A stretch of DNA of 64,000 bases from Hymenobacter sp. BRD128 (GTDB lineage Bacteria > Bacteroidota > Bacteroidia > Cytophagales > Hymenobacteraceae), in NCBI RefSeq assembly GCF_013256625.1, contig NZ_CP053908.1:4092001-4156000 (forward strand), read 5' to 3'. The stretch's first letter is position 1. Every line of letters starts with the position of its first letter. A program made the position numbers and the translations under genes. Positions 26,260-35,679 of this stretch are shown here, one piece after another. The notes beneath the pieces are model-generated. The model had not been told where the DNA came from. It ran no database searches and was given only the letters and a program-made list of their open reading frames with translations.

Positions 26260-27366
26260 ATGACGAGCTTATTACAAATTACAACTCCTGTTATCGGCGA
26301 CCATTTTAGCGTTTATCTGGGGCTAGCTGGCCTGTGGGCCCTGCTCGTGTCCATGTTTGCCGTGCCTTCCATCGTGCACATTGCGCACCTCAAAAACCTG
26401 CTCGATGCCCCCAACGGCCGCACCGTGCACAAGTCGCTGACGCCACGCCTGGGCGGCGTGGCCGTATTTGCGGGGTTTATGTCGGCGCTCACCATTTTCG
26501 CCCCGCTCAACAACGGCGTGAAGGAGTTGCTGGCGGGCTGCATCATCCTCTTTTTCGTGGGCCTGAAGGATGACCTGGTGACGATTTCGGTGGCCAAAAA
26601 GTTTGTGGGCCAGCTGCTGGCCAGCGGCGTAGTGATGATAATGGCTGATGTGCGCGTGACCAGCTTTCAGGGCATTCTGGGCATTTATACGCTGCCGGTG
26701 GGCGTCAGCTACGCCTTCACGTTTGTGATGATTATCGGCATTACCAATGCTATCAACCTTATTGACGGCCTCGATGGGCTAGCGGGCACCATTGTGCTCA
26801 TTCTCACCGGCACGTTCGGATATTATTTCTATCGCTACGGCGGAGCAACCTTTAGCAACTACGCCTTCGTGGCAGTGTGCCTTATTGGCGGCATGCTAGG
26901 CTTTTTGCGCTATAATTTTCATAAAGCCAGCGTTTTTATGGGCGATACCGGCTCGCTGGTGTGCGGCTTTATTGTGTCTGTTCTGGCCATTCAGTTTATC
27001 GAGTTGGGCAACCGCACGGGGCAGCCGTTTGGCAACGCGGCGCCGGCCGTTACGCTGGGGGTATTGTTTGTGCCGCTGTTCGATACGCTGCGCGTGTTTA
27101 TTCTGCGCATGGCGGCTGGCCAGTCGCCCTTTTCGCCCGATAAAAACCACGTGCACCACCGCATTATGGCCATGGGTTTCCCCCAAATCAGCACCGTACT
27201 GCTCCTGGGCTTGCTCAATATTGTGGTGATACTATTCGTAATCAACTTCTACTTTTTAGGCAACCTGCCGCTCATCGGTATTCTGGTATTGTTTGGCATG
27301 TTGCTCAGCGTGTTTATGGGCGTGTACCAGAGCCGGGCTGCGCGTCGGCAGGTTGCTTCCTCCTGA
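26260..27366 (+). CDS. Undecaprenyl-phosphate sugar-1-phosphate transferase (WecA/TagO/MraY family)
   Basis: A 368-residue polytopic protein with about ten membrane helices that attaches a HexNAc-1-phosphate to undecaprenyl phosphate, starting a surface polysaccharide. Family motifs are PNGRTVHKSLTPRLGG (about 45-60), the Mg-binding FVGLKDD (about 101-107), NLIDGLDGLAG, FMGDTGSLVCGF and the WecA-type DKNHVHHRI. The latter separates WecA-like from MraY proteins. It is adjacent to the DUF4271 gene (18 bp). Confidence 0.92.
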   Translation: MTSLLQITTPVIGDHFSVYLGLAGLWALLVSMFAVPSIVHIAHLKNLLDAPNGRTVHKSLTPRLGGVAVFAGFMSALTIFAPLNNGVKELLAGCIILFFVGLKDDLVTISVAKKFVGQLLASGVVMIMADVRVTSFQGILGIYTLPVGVSYAFTFVMIIGITNAINLIDGLDGLAGTIVLILTGTFGYYFYRYGGATFSNYAFVAVCLIGGMLGFLRYNFHKASVFMGDTGSLVCGFIVSVLAIQFIELGNRTGQPFGNAAPAVTLGVLFVPLFDTLRVFILRMAAGQSPFSPDKNHVHHRIMAMGFPQISTVLLLGLLNIVVILFVINFYFLGNLPLIGILVLFGMLLSVFMGVYQSRAARRQVASS

Positions 27367-27384
27367 TATTCCACCACCGCTGCG

Positions 27385-28593
27385 ATGGCAGGTAGCTTTC
27401 TTATGTATCGCCACTGGGCCAGTCTGCTAGCCTGGCTGCTGCTAGGCTTAGTCTGGTCGCTGCCGAGCCACGCTGCCGAGTATCAGCCGCTGCCGCCCGC
27501 CGCCACACCCGGCCTGGCGCCCGATGAATGGTTGTTGCACGATGCGGCCGGCAACCGCCTGATTCTGTATTTGCCGGGCTACCACGCGCCGGCGCATACC
27601 TACTACCAGTGGGTGCGTTTCCGGCCCCGGCAGCCCTTCGTACTGTCCTTTGCCGCCGCGCCGGGGCTAAGTATCTTTCTTGATAATCAGCTGCAGTTCA
27701 CGGCCCCGACTGCGGGCCGTTTCAGCCTCGACCTGGCGGCAGTGGTACCAGCCAGCCAGCTAGGGCGGCCCCATCTGCTGGCCGTGTGGCAGCCCGATGG
27801 CTACCCTGCCCTTAGTTCCTTCGGTGCCGCGGTAAGTGTCTCGGCGCAGCCGACGACCCCGGCCATGGTCCCTGCGGCGCAGCTGCCCCGCCTGCAGCTC
27901 CGCCTGCCCGCGGGGCAGGGCACTAATGTATTATTGGTATTTCTGTTGGTATTAGGCTTGTTATACGGCGTAGTGCGCAGTACTTATCCAGCCGGGCTAG
28001 CCCGCATTTTGCAGGTAAATGAGCTGTTTGGTAGCTCCACCGACCCGCAAAATTTTCTGGCCCGCCCCGCCTTTACCTGGCTCAATATGGGCTTGGTACT
28101 GCTATTCTCGTTTTCGCTAGCCCTGCTACTCACGGCGCTGCATACCGATTTCAGCAGCTTGCCGCTGTTTCAGCAAGTATTTGATGTGCCCGAGTCGGCC
28201 ATCGTGGCGCGCGTCTTTGTGTACACCAGTCTTATCCTCAGCTTTGTGCTAGGCAAGTACTTGTTGGTAGAGTTATTAAGCTATATATTCGACCTACGCC
28301 TGCTGGTCAATCTGCACTACCGCGAGTTTTTGCGCACTACCTTGCTGCTCGGCTTGCTGCTGCCCCTCGTGCTCCTGCTATATCTCGGATTGAACGCTCG
28401 CTGGCCCGGCGTTGTTGGCCTAGCCAACGGCTGTGTGCTGCTGCTGCTCACAGTCACGGTGCTGCGCGTGGCGCGAACGTTGCACCATCGGGCCTCCTTA
28501 CTGAATCTTCATTTGTTCGCGTACCTTTGTGCTACCGAAGTACTGCCTTTAGCGGTATTATTGAAACTCATTGTGTTTACTTATCCTGCCTAA
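27385..28593 (+). CDS. DUF4271 family membrane protein
   Basis: A 402-residue protein with a signal peptide (about 1-31), an extracytoplasmic beta-rich domain (about 32-170) and a C-terminal block of membrane helices (about 185-402) that corresponds to DUF4271. This Bacteroidota family is commonly found next to uroporphyrinogen-III synthase, as here (70 bp upstream of hemD). Function unknown. ATG at 27403 is an alternative start. A TAnnTTTG element near its 3' end (28522-28529) could drive hemD. Confidence 0.82.
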   Translation: MAGSFLMYRHWASLLAWLLLGLVWSLPSHAAEYQPLPPAATPGLAPDEWLLHDAAGNRLILYLPGYHAPAHTYYQWVRFRPRQPFVLSFAAAPGLSIFLDNQLQFTAPTAGRFSLDLAAVVPASQLGRPHLLAVWQPDGYPALSSFGAAVSVSAQPTTPAMVPAAQLPRLQLRLPAGQGTNVLLVFLLVLGLLYGVVRSTYPAGLARILQVNELFGSSTDPQNFLARPAFTWLNMGLVLLFSFSLALLLTALHTDFSSLPLFQQVFDVPESAIVARVFVYTSLILSFVLGKYLLVELLSYIFDLRLLVNLHYREFLRTTLLLGLLLPLVLLLYLGLNARWPGVVGLANGCVLLLLTVTVLRVARTLHHRASLLNLHLFAYLCATEVLPLAVLLKLIVFTYPA

Positions 28594-28662
28594 GCAGCGC
28601 CGAGCCACCGAGGTGAGGCTTATTTTTCTTCTATAGTTCTAGCGTTACCCTTTTTTCTTTCT

Positions 28663-29490
28663 ATGGCCGAGAGCGCAGCACAACCGGGTTCGGACCGGCA
28701 CGCCAAGCCCATTCGTAGCATTCTGGTTACCCAGCCTAAACCTGCCAACGACGTTTCGCCTTACTCTTTGCTGGCTGAGAAATACGGTATCCGCGTAGAT
28801 TTTCGGGAGTTTATCGACGTGCAGGGCGTACCGTACAAAGAGTTCCGTAAGGATAAAGTCAACATTTTGGAGCATACGGCGGTCATTTTCACCAGTCGCA
28901 ACGCCGTCGACCACTTCTTCCGGATTTGCCAGGAAGCCAAGCTGGAGATGCCCGCCGAAATGAAGTATTTCTGTATTTCGGAACAAACGGCTAATTACCT
29001 CCAGAAATACATTGTGCTGCGTAAGCGCAAGCTATTCGTAGGCCTGCGCACGGCCGCCGACCTATTTGAGGTAATTAAGAAGCATAAGGGCGAGAAGTTT
29101 TTATATCCCTGCTCCGATATTCGCAAGGATGACCTGCCTGAGTTTATGCGGGCTAACAACCTCAAATTCACCGAAGCCGTGATTTATCGCACGGTGGCCA
29201 GCGACCTCTCCGACTTGGCCGAGGTGAAGTACGACTGTCTGGCCTTTTTTAGCCCGTCAGGCATCAGCTCGCTATTCGTTAATTTTCCTGATTTTACGCA
29301 GGATGGTACCCGCATCGCTGCCTTCGGCCCCACTACTGCCAAGGCCGTCCGCGACGCCAATTTAATTCTTGATATAGAGGCTCCTATGCCCAACGCACCG
29401 TCGATGACGGGCGCTATCGAGGCCTACATCCGGCAGCACGCCGCCCAGTCGGGTATCCTAACCGGTAAAGACAAGTCGGCCAGCCACTAG
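28663..29490 (+). CDS. hemD: Uroporphyrinogen-III synthase
   Basis: A 275-residue HemD-family enzyme that cyclises hydroxymethylbilane to uroporphyrinogen III in haem synthesis. The family is poorly conserved; supporting stretches are SILVTQPKPANDVSPYSLLAEKYG at the N-terminus, FTSRNAVDHFF, CISEQTANYLQKY, DCLAFFSPSGISSLF (about 195-209) and AFGPTTAKAVRDA (about 228). Position after DUF4271 agrees. It ends at a strong terminator. No other haem gene is in the window. Confidence 0.87.
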   Translation: MAESAAQPGSDRHAKPIRSILVTQPKPANDVSPYSLLAEKYGIRVDFREFIDVQGVPYKEFRKDKVNILEHTAVIFTSRNAVDHFFRICQEAKLEMPAEMKYFCISEQTANYLQKYIVLRKRKLFVGLRTAADLFEVIKKHKGEKFLYPCSDIRKDDLPEFMRANNLKFTEAVIYRTVASDLSDLAEVKYDCLAFFSPSGISSLFVNFPDFTQDGTRIAAFGPTTAKAVRDANLILDIEAPMPNAPSMTGAIEAYIRQHAAQSGILTGKDKSASH

Positions 29491-29504
29491 CCGAACTCAC
29501 CCTC

Positions 29505-29543
29505 CGACCGGCCGATTGAATACTTCGGCCGGTCGTTTCTTTT
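29505..29543 (+). terminator. Intrinsic terminator of hemD
   Basis: An 11-bp perfect stem (29505-29515 / 29525-29535) followed by a T-rich tail, 15 bp after the hemD stop. Confidence 0.88.
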
Positions 29544-29577
29544 CTCGGCTGGGAGCTTTTCACGGGTGGTTGTTGGT

Positions 29578-29585
29578 TACATTTG
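29578..29585 (+). promoter_or_regulatory. -7 promoter element for porP
   Basis: TACATTTG matches TAnnTTTG, about 68 nt upstream of the porP ATG; TTTT lies at the -33 distance. Confidence 0.5.
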
Positions 29586-29652
29586 AACGTAGGTTGCGTA
29601 CGCTACCTGCTCTTCTCCTACTCTTTTCTCGTCCCCTTTCTTCGTCGCTCCC

Positions 29653-30648
29653 ATGAAAGGAATTGTACTTGCCACGCTGCTAGCGGCGGGGGCTGTGCCG
29701 GCGCTCGCCCAACAACAGCCACAGTTCACGCACTACGGCCTCAATAGCATGTACCTAAATCCGGCCTACGCCGGGATTAAGGGCCAAACGGAGGTCAATA
29801 TTATCGGTCGCTATCAGTACCTGAATCTGAGCAACTCACTCGGCGACGACAATGGTTCGCCACGCACGGGTATGGTATCGGCGTCGGTGCCTATTTTACC
29901 CCTCAATGGCGGCCTAGGACTGGTAGTGTATTACGACCAGGCGGGCGTGACGAAGATGACCAACGCCGCGCTTTCATACTCGCAGCATGTCAAGCTAGGG
30001 AGTGGCCAGCTTGGCATTGGTATTCAAGGTATTTATACCTATATTGGGAAAGGTACTTACCGAGCCATTGACCCTAACGATGTCAACATCCCGGCTAATG
30101 CCTCCGACCATAAGTTTGACGCGGGCGCCGGCATCTGGTACGAAGCGCCTAAGTTTTACGCTGGTCTGAGCCTAAATAACCTGTTTCGCTCCGAATATAC
30201 ATTCAAGAGCAATGGCGTGCAGGGGGTAGCTAGCCAATATCTGGGCGAGAACCATGCCTACTTTACTACTGGCTACAATATCGAGGCGTCATCGAACGTT
30301 ACGGTCACGCCGATGGTATTAGTAAAAGCCGTATTGCCAGGCCGATACGATACCAAAAGCAAGTACGACAACCAGCACAACTACTCTTTCGAGACGGGTG
30401 TGCGGGCAACACTAAACGACCAGTTTTGGGCTGGCCTGAACTATCGATACGACGAATCAATATCCGGCCTGCTCGGCTACGGCTTCGGCCCTGATAATCG
30501 CTACCGCATTGGCTACGCCTTCGACTTTATTGCTTTCAATCAGGCAGCCCGCGCTTTCAGCTCTCACGAAATAATGCTTTCGCTACGCTTGCCCAAGTCT
30601 GTACCGCTCGTTCGCCCGGCCATTCGCACCCCGCGTTATAGTTACTAA
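29653..30648 (+). CDS. porP: PorP/SprF family type IX secretion outer-membrane protein
   Basis: A 331-residue outer-membrane beta-barrel protein. The signal peptide (about 1-19, ending ALAQ) leads into QFTHYGLNSMYLNPAYAGIKG, the hallmark opening of the PorP/SprF family. Later barrel strands include ELSL-like GLSLNNLF and FWAGLNYRYDESISGLLGYGF. It is 230 bp upstream of gldKLMN, the same order as porPKLMN in Porphyromonas, which favours PorP proper over one of the many SprF paralogues. It is required for T9SS function in known species. Confidence 0.9.
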   Translation: MKGIVLATLLAAGAVPALAQQQPQFTHYGLNSMYLNPAYAGIKGQTEVNIIGRYQYLNLSNSLGDDNGSPRTGMVSASVPILPLNGGLGLVVYYDQAGVTKMTNAALSYSQHVKLGSGQLGIGIQGIYTYIGKGTYRAIDPNDVNIPANASDHKFDAGAGIWYEAPKFYAGLSLNNLFRSEYTFKSNGVQGVASQYLGENHAYFTTGYNIEASSNVTVTPMVLVKAVLPGRYDTKSKYDNQHNYSFETGVRATLNDQFWAGLNYRYDESISGLLGYGFGPDNRYRIGYAFDFIAFNQAARAFSSHEIMLSLRLPKSVPLVRPAIRTPRYSY

Positions 30649-30787
30649 ACTGTTATGGGGGTAAAATTTACAGTTATAAGCCGCATTAATTGCAGCTTAT
30701 ATTGTATCTAACTTAGGATTTTAGGGTCATTAAACGAGTTTTTTTGCCTACTTAGCGAATTAGCCGCTTCACACGGGTTTTTCATAT

Positions 30788-30817
30788 TGTGCGGCTACTT
30801 TGGATAACGTAGATTTG
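30788..30817 (+). promoter_or_regulatory. Promoter of the gldKLMN operon
   Basis: TTG (30788-30790), 19 bp, TAGATTTG (30810-30817) fits the Bacteroidota promoter consensus, 62 bp upstream of gldK. It implies that gldKLMN can be transcribed separately from porP. Confidence 0.7.
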
Positions 30818-30879
30818 CCAGTAATTACACAATTTGCCCCAATCGCAGCCTGATTATAAATTAGTTCTTTCTTCCTATT

Positions 30880-31896
30880 ATGAAAAAATTTCTGGTATTA
30901 CCCCTACTCGCCTTATCGGGGGTATTTCTAGGTGGCTGTTTTACTAAAAACTTCCAGGGCGACCTAGTTGGTACCGACGACCGGCCTATCTTTAACCCCC
31001 AAGAAGTGCCCTTCGGGATGGTTCCTTGCCCCGGCGGCACGTTCCATATGGGCCAAACCGACCAGGATATTGCGGCTTCGATGGTAAACATGAACAAGCA
31101 GGTAACTATTGCCGGCTTCTACATGGACGAAACCGAAATCACGAACAACGAATACCGGCAGTTTGTGAACGCTATTATGACGGACTCGGTGGAGGCGCTA
31201 GGGGAAGATTATATCAAAACCGAGCTTTATCCGGATACTACTGTTTGGGTGCGTGACTTTACTTATCACATGGGTGACCCGCTCCTGGAATATTACTATT
31301 CGCACCCGGCCTTCGATGACTACCCCGTAGTGGGGGTTGACTGGTTTGCCGCCCGTTATTTCTGCAACTGGCGCACTAAGTATAAGAACACGACCGCCGA
31401 GGAAACCGGCGACGCTCCGTACCCGAACTTCCGCTTGCCCTCAGAGGCTGAGTGGGAATACGCCGCCCGCGGTGGTCGCGAAGGCGCTACCTTCCCCTGG
31501 GGCGGCCCTTACGTTCGCAATACCAAAGGCTGCATGCTAGCCAACTTTAAGCCCGGCCGGGGCGACTACGCTTCCGACGGCTATGCTTATACCTCAGAGG
31601 TAGGCTCGTACTTCCCCAACGACTTCGGCCTGTATGACATGGCCGGCAACGTGAGCGAATGGTGCGACGACGCCTACATGGAAGCCTCCGTACCGGTAGT
31701 TTGGGACTTGAACCCGACCAACCCGGACGATAACGAACCCCGCAAAGTAGTCCGTGGCGGCTCTTGGAAAGATATTCAGTATTTCCTCGAAACCGGCACC
31801 CGCAATTTCGAATACCAGGACTCGGCCCGCTCGTACATCGGCTTCCGTTGCTCCATGATTCAGATTGGCATGGGCACCAACCGCCGTCTCAATTAG
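30880..31896 (+). CDS. gldK: T9SS/gliding ring lipoprotein GldK (PorK)
   Basis: A 338-residue outer-membrane lipoprotein (lipobox FLGGC, Cys about residue 21) with a formylglycine-generating-enzyme/sulfatase-modifying fold: GGTFHMGQTDQD, FYMDETEITNNEYRQFV, PVVGVDWFAARYFCNW, RLPSEAEWEYAARGG, YDMAGNVSEWCDDAY, VVRGGSW, GFRC. GldK forms the periplasmic ring of the T9SS with GldN. First of four genes in the canonical K-L-M-N order. Length is on the short side for GldK. Confidence 0.96.
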   Translation: MKKFLVLPLLALSGVFLGGCFTKNFQGDLVGTDDRPIFNPQEVPFGMVPCPGGTFHMGQTDQDIAASMVNMNKQVTIAGFYMDETEITNNEYRQFVNAIMTDSVEALGEDYIKTELYPDTTVWVRDFTYHMGDPLLEYYYSHPAFDDYPVVGVDWFAARYFCNWRTKYKNTTAEETGDAPYPNFRLPSEAEWEYAARGGREGATFPWGGPYVRNTKGCMLANFKPGRGDYASDGYAYTSEVGSYFPNDFGLYDMAGNVSEWCDDAYMEASVPVVWDLNPTNPDDNEPRKVVRGGSWKDIQYFLETGTRNFEYQDSARSYIGFRCSMIQIGMGTNRRLN

Positions 31897-31963
31897 TCTT
31901 CCTTAGTAGTAGTCCTCTTCATCTTTCTCTCTTTTTAATTAAGCTTCTGAGCTTTTACCCAAA

Positions 31964-32776
31964 ATGGCTGTTAAGAAAAACTTCCTCTACGACGATGTAA
32001 TGCCGAAAGTATATGGCATTGGCGCAGCAGTTGTTATCATCGGTGCACTCTTTAAAATCCTGCACTGGAAAGGTGCCGACGTCATGCTGATGGTCGGTCT
32101 GGGTACGGAGGCTGTTATCTTTTTCCTGAGCGCGTTCCAGCCCCACCAGGCCGAAACCGACTGGTCGCTGGTATATCCCGAATTGAGCGAAGGTTATGAC
32201 CCCTCGACCAACGATAACCGTTTCCGCGATAAAGCACCTGCTCCTAACGGCCTGACCGGCAAGCTGGACGATATGTTGAAGAATGCCAACGTAACGCCCG
32301 AAGCACTCACTAACCTTGGCCTGGGTTTGAACCGCCTCAGCGCCACTACCGCGCAACTCGGCCAGCTTGGCGAGGCTACCAACGTGACCGATGAGTACAC
32401 CCAGAAAGTGCGTACGGCTGCCCAGTCGCTCGATGGCATTAATAAGGCTTACGCCAACACGGTAGATGCTATCACGTCGCTCTCGAATGCCACGGGCGAT
32501 GCGAAAGAATACCACCTGCAAGTGCAGAATGTGACTAAGAACCTCGGTGCGCTGAATGCCGTGTACGAGATGGAGTTGCAGGATGCCAACACGCACCTCA
32601 AGTCGATGAACCAGTTCTACGGCACGCTCGGCAAAGCCATGGAAAACATGGTACAGGCTGGCAAAGACACCGAGAGCCTGCAACATCAGGTGGCCGACCT
32701 CACGGGCAACCTGTCGTCGCTCAACCGCGTGTACGGCAACATGCTGAACGCCATGCGGGCTGGTGCCGCTAGCTAA
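31964..32776 (+). CDS. gldL: T9SS/gliding motor protein GldL (PorL)
   Basis: A 270-residue inner-membrane protein. Two N-terminal helices (about 12-34 and 42-62) contain the conserved GldL features: FKILHWKGAD between the helices and the membrane Glu in GLGTEAVIFFLSAF, thought to take part in proton-driven rotation with GldM. The rest (about 85-270) is a long, largely helical cytoplasmic part with repeated Leu/Asn patterns (coiled-coil-like). It lies 67 bp after gldK and 55 bp before gldM. Confidence 0.96.
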   Translation: MAVKKNFLYDDVMPKVYGIGAAVVIIGALFKILHWKGADVMLMVGLGTEAVIFFLSAFQPHQAETDWSLVYPELSEGYDPSTNDNRFRDKAPAPNGLTGKLDDMLKNANVTPEALTNLGLGLNRLSATTAQLGQLGEATNVTDEYTQKVRTAAQSLDGINKAYANTVDAITSLSNATGDAKEYHLQVQNVTKNLGALNAVYEMELQDANTHLKSMNQFYGTLGKAMENMVQAGKDTESLQHQVADLTGNLSSLNRVYGNMLNAMRAGAAS

Positions 32777-32831
32777 GCGAGCTATTACTCATCGCTTATT
32801 CTATCACATAATTTAGCAATATCTCTAGCAG

Positions 32832-34415
32832 ATGGCAGGCGGAAAAGAAACACCGCGGCAGAAGATGATTGGCATGATGTATCTCGTGCTGACCGCTCTG
32901 CTGGCGCTTCAGGTTAACTCAGCGATTCTGCTGAAATTTAAGTTTATTGACGACAGCCTGACTGACGTTAATGCTAAGACGGATAAGGCGGCCGACGGTA
33001 CTGTAAAAGGTATTCAGGAGGCAGTGGCCAAAAACCGCAATCAGGCAGCTGACCAGGCAGTACTGAAACAAAGCGAAGAAATTCGCAGCAAAACCAAAGA
33101 AGTAGTTGCCTACTTGGCTGGTGTGCGCGAAAAGCTCGTAGCCGCCACCGAGAACGACAAAGGCAAGAACGAGTACAAGAACATGAGCGCCGAAGACAAG
33201 GTGGCCATCACGATGCTTGGCGGCAAGCAAAACGGTTTGGCTTACCCCATGCAGAAAACACTCAATGACTACTCGTCTTACATCGGGCAGTTTGTATCCG
33301 GTGCCGCGCCGCTAGCCTTGGATGCCAAAGTTGACCCACGGGTGACTGACCCCGAGCAGAAGAACAAGAACTTCGCTGAGCTGAACTTCGAGAATACGCC
33401 GTTGGTAGCTGCCCTCGCTGTACTAAGCCAGAAAGAAACCGAAGTACTTAAGTATGAAGCTGATGCCCTTCAAAAGCAGGCTGAGAAGGTAGGTGCTAAG
33501 ACCATCGTATTCGATAAGCTGGGTGCGTTTGCTTCGGCCGAGTCGAACACGGTAGCCGCCGGTACTAAGTATAAGGCTGAACTGTTCTTAACGGCTGCCG
33601 CTAGCGGCCTGAAGCAGAACATGACGTACAACGGTAGCGCGCTAGCCGTTGACCCCAAGACCAACCACGGCAAAATCGAGTTTACGGCGCGTCCAGGCAA
33701 CTTCGACGCCTCTGGTAACGCAAAGGCTAGCTGGACTGGTAGCATCCGCATCAACCAGAATGGCCGCGACACTACTTTTAAAGTAGTGGTGCCCTACACC
33801 ATTACCAAGCCGGTAATGCAGATTCAGTCGGCTTCGGTGCAGGCACTGTACTACCAGTGCGGCAACAAGCTAAGCGTACAGGTGCCGGCTCTGGGTGCCC
33901 AGTACCAGCCTAGCTTCTCGGCTTCGGGGGCGGCTACGATTCCGGGTCAGAAGGGTGAAGTAACCCTGGTACCCAACGCCCGTGAAGTAACCCTGAACGT
34001 AAGCAGCGGTGGCAACGCCATTGGCTCGCAAACCTTTAAGGTGCGTCCCATTCCGTTGCCGACTATCAAGTGCTACATTGGCAGCACCGACGGGGAAGAC
34101 AAGCGTGGTGTATCTGCTGCTTCGTTGCGCACGATTACAATGCGTGCTGTTCCTGACCCTGGATTTGCTACTTTCCTGCCTGATGATGCTCGTTTCCTGG
34201 TTTCACGTTTTGAAGTGACCCTAGCCCGCGGTAAGCGACCAGTGCAGCAAACTAAATCTATCAATGGTCCACAAGGCGATATCAGCGAAATGTCAAACGC
34301 AGCTCGCGCTGACGACCGTCTATTTATCGAAGTGAAAGGCGTGCAGCGTAAGAACTTCCAGGGTAAAATTGAGGATGTGAATATGACCCGCACCTTCACG
34401 GTGTCGGTGCAATAA
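32832..34415 (+). CDS. gldM: T9SS/gliding motor protein GldM (PorM)
   Basis: A 527-residue single-pass inner-membrane protein. The N-terminus GGKETPRQKMIGMMYLVLTA (start of the helix at about 12) is diagnostic. It pairs with GldL in the motor. The periplasmic part is a helical first domain (about 45-220), then beta-rich Ig-like domains (about 220-527; YYQCGNKLSVQVPALG, CYIGSTDGEDKRG) that reach the GldKN ring. Length and order are normal. Coding sequence rich in GGT/GCT codons suggests good expression. Confidence 0.96.
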   Translation: MAGGKETPRQKMIGMMYLVLTALLALQVNSAILLKFKFIDDSLTDVNAKTDKAADGTVKGIQEAVAKNRNQAADQAVLKQSEEIRSKTKEVVAYLAGVREKLVAATENDKGKNEYKNMSAEDKVAITMLGGKQNGLAYPMQKTLNDYSSYIGQFVSGAAPLALDAKVDPRVTDPEQKNKNFAELNFENTPLVAALAVLSQKETEVLKYEADALQKQAEKVGAKTIVFDKLGAFASAESNTVAAGTKYKAELFLTAAASGLKQNMTYNGSALAVDPKTNHGKIEFTARPGNFDASGNAKASWTGSIRINQNGRDTTFKVVVPYTITKPVMQIQSASVQALYYQCGNKLSVQVPALGAQYQPSFSASGAATIPGQKGEVTLVPNAREVTLNVSSGGNAIGSQTFKVRPIPLPTIKCYIGSTDGEDKRGVSAASLRTITMRAVPDPGFATFLPDDARFLVSRFEVTLARGKRPVQQTKSINGPQGDISEMSNAARADDRLFIEVKGVQRKNFQGKIEDVNMTRTFTVSVQ

Positions 34416-34452
34416 GGTAATTACGTATTTCGTTAGCTTTTAAAATTCTATT

Positions 34453-35457
34453 ATGACCCGCTATTTCAAAGCATTGCCTATCACCGCGGCGGCCCTGATG
34501 GCCGCGCTGGTGGGTCGGGCGCAGGAGCAGGCTACCTCGACTGCCACGACGGGGGCCATCCGGCAAATCCCGGTTTCCGACCAGATGTTCCGCAAAACCA
34601 TCACCCGGGCCATCGACCTGCGTGAGAAGCAAAACCGTCCGATGTTTTCGGATGGTAAGGAAATCAGCCGGGTTATTATAGATGCTGTAAAGCGCGGCGA
34701 GCTGACTGCTTACAAAAACGACTCGGTAACCTCGACGTTCACGCCGAAGGAAATGTCGGCGAATATGTCGTATGCCTTGGAAGCACCCATCAGCCCCGAT
34801 GCAAATGGTGGCGACTGGGGTGGCGCGCCTGCGCCGAGCGCTCGGCGGAACCCTGCACCTGCCAATGATGGCTGGGGTGCACCAGCCGCTTCTACGCCCG
34901 CAGCCTCGGCTTCTCGGCGCGAAAAGGTGCTGGATAAAAACGGCAAACCGGTGAAGAAAAATGGGAAGTACGTGTACCGCACGGTGCGTACCTCAACCGT
35001 AGCCGCTGCTCCGCCACCCCCGCCCGCTACATCGGCTGAATACCGTCCCAAGGACATCTACCAGATGGAGCTGACTGAAGAAATGATTTTCGACAAGAAG
35101 CGCTCGCGGATGTACCACCAGATTAAGACGGTATCGCTGAAGCTACCTTCGACACTAAAAGATAATACCTCGGGTCTGGAGAAGACTATCGCCACTTTTA
35201 AGTACTCGGACCTAGTAAAAGTGTTTCGCAACAATCCGCAGCAAGCCATCTGGTTTAATGCGCAGAACGATGCCCAGCATAAGAACCTGGCCGATGCATT
35301 TGAGCTGTGGCTGTTCAATTCTTACATTACCAAGGTATCGAACCCGGCTGGCGATGACCTGGCTAGCCAGTATGGTGGCGAACGCCAGGGCCTGTTGGCT
35401 GCTCAGCAAACTGCTGCTGACCTCGTAGAATACGAGTACAGCCTGTGGAGCTTCTAA
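34453..35457 (+). CDS. gldN: T9SS/gliding ring protein GldN (PorN)
   Basis: A 334-residue periplasmic protein with a signal peptide (about 1-22). The N-terminal domain with IPVSDQMFRKTITRAIDLREKQNRP is conserved in GldN. A Pro/Ala-rich insertion (about 115-150) and basic KKNGKYVYRTVRT follow. The C-terminal domain contains YQMELTEEMIFDKKRSRMYHQIKTVSL and QAIWFNAQNDAQHKNLADAFELW. It forms the ring with GldK. Last gene of the operon; the stop is followed directly by an inverted copy of the uvrC tail and a terminator. Confidence 0.95.
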   Translation: MTRYFKALPITAAALMAALVGRAQEQATSTATTGAIRQIPVSDQMFRKTITRAIDLREKQNRPMFSDGKEISRVIIDAVKRGELTAYKNDSVTSTFTPKEMSANMSYALEAPISPDANGGDWGGAPAPSARRNPAPANDGWGAPAASTPAASASRREKVLDKNGKPVKKNGKYVYRTVRTSTVAAAPPPPPATSAEYRPKDIYQMELTEEMIFDKKRSRMYHQIKTVSLKLPSTLKDNTSGLEKTIATFKYSDLVKVFRNNPQQAIWFNAQNDAQHKNLADAFELWLFNSYITKVSNPAGDDLASQYGGERQGLLAAQQTAADLVEYEYSLWSF

Positions 35458-35679
35458 ACCGCAGAGTCAAACTAATCCAAAGAATTTTGCAGCTACGCCC
35501 GTTGCGCTAAGCAAAAAAACCGCCCTGGCTAATAAGCCGGGGCGGTTTTTTATTGGCATGTGGCCGATGTGGCTTATAGTCAAAGGCTAGGCATCTCACC
35601 CCATGCAGTAAAATTTGAATAGACAGCCTGCGCAACGGGCATAGCTGCAAAATTCTTTGGATTAGTTTGACTCTGCGGT
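35458..35679. repeat. 50-bp inverted repeat joining gldN and uvrC 3' ends
   Basis: Arms 35458-35507 and 35630-35679 are complementary at 49 of 50 positions. The right arm covers the last five sense codons and stop of uvrC (35662-35679) plus 32 bp beyond; the left arm is an inverted copy starting exactly after the gldN stop. A terminator hairpin sits in the 122-bp spacer. Confidence 0.92.
35514..35551. terminator. Bidirectional terminator between gldN and uvrC
   Basis: Stem 35514-35525 / 35540-35551 (12 bp perfect, extended inside by GGCT/AGCC) with A6 and T6 tracts, between two convergent genes. Confidence 0.92.
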
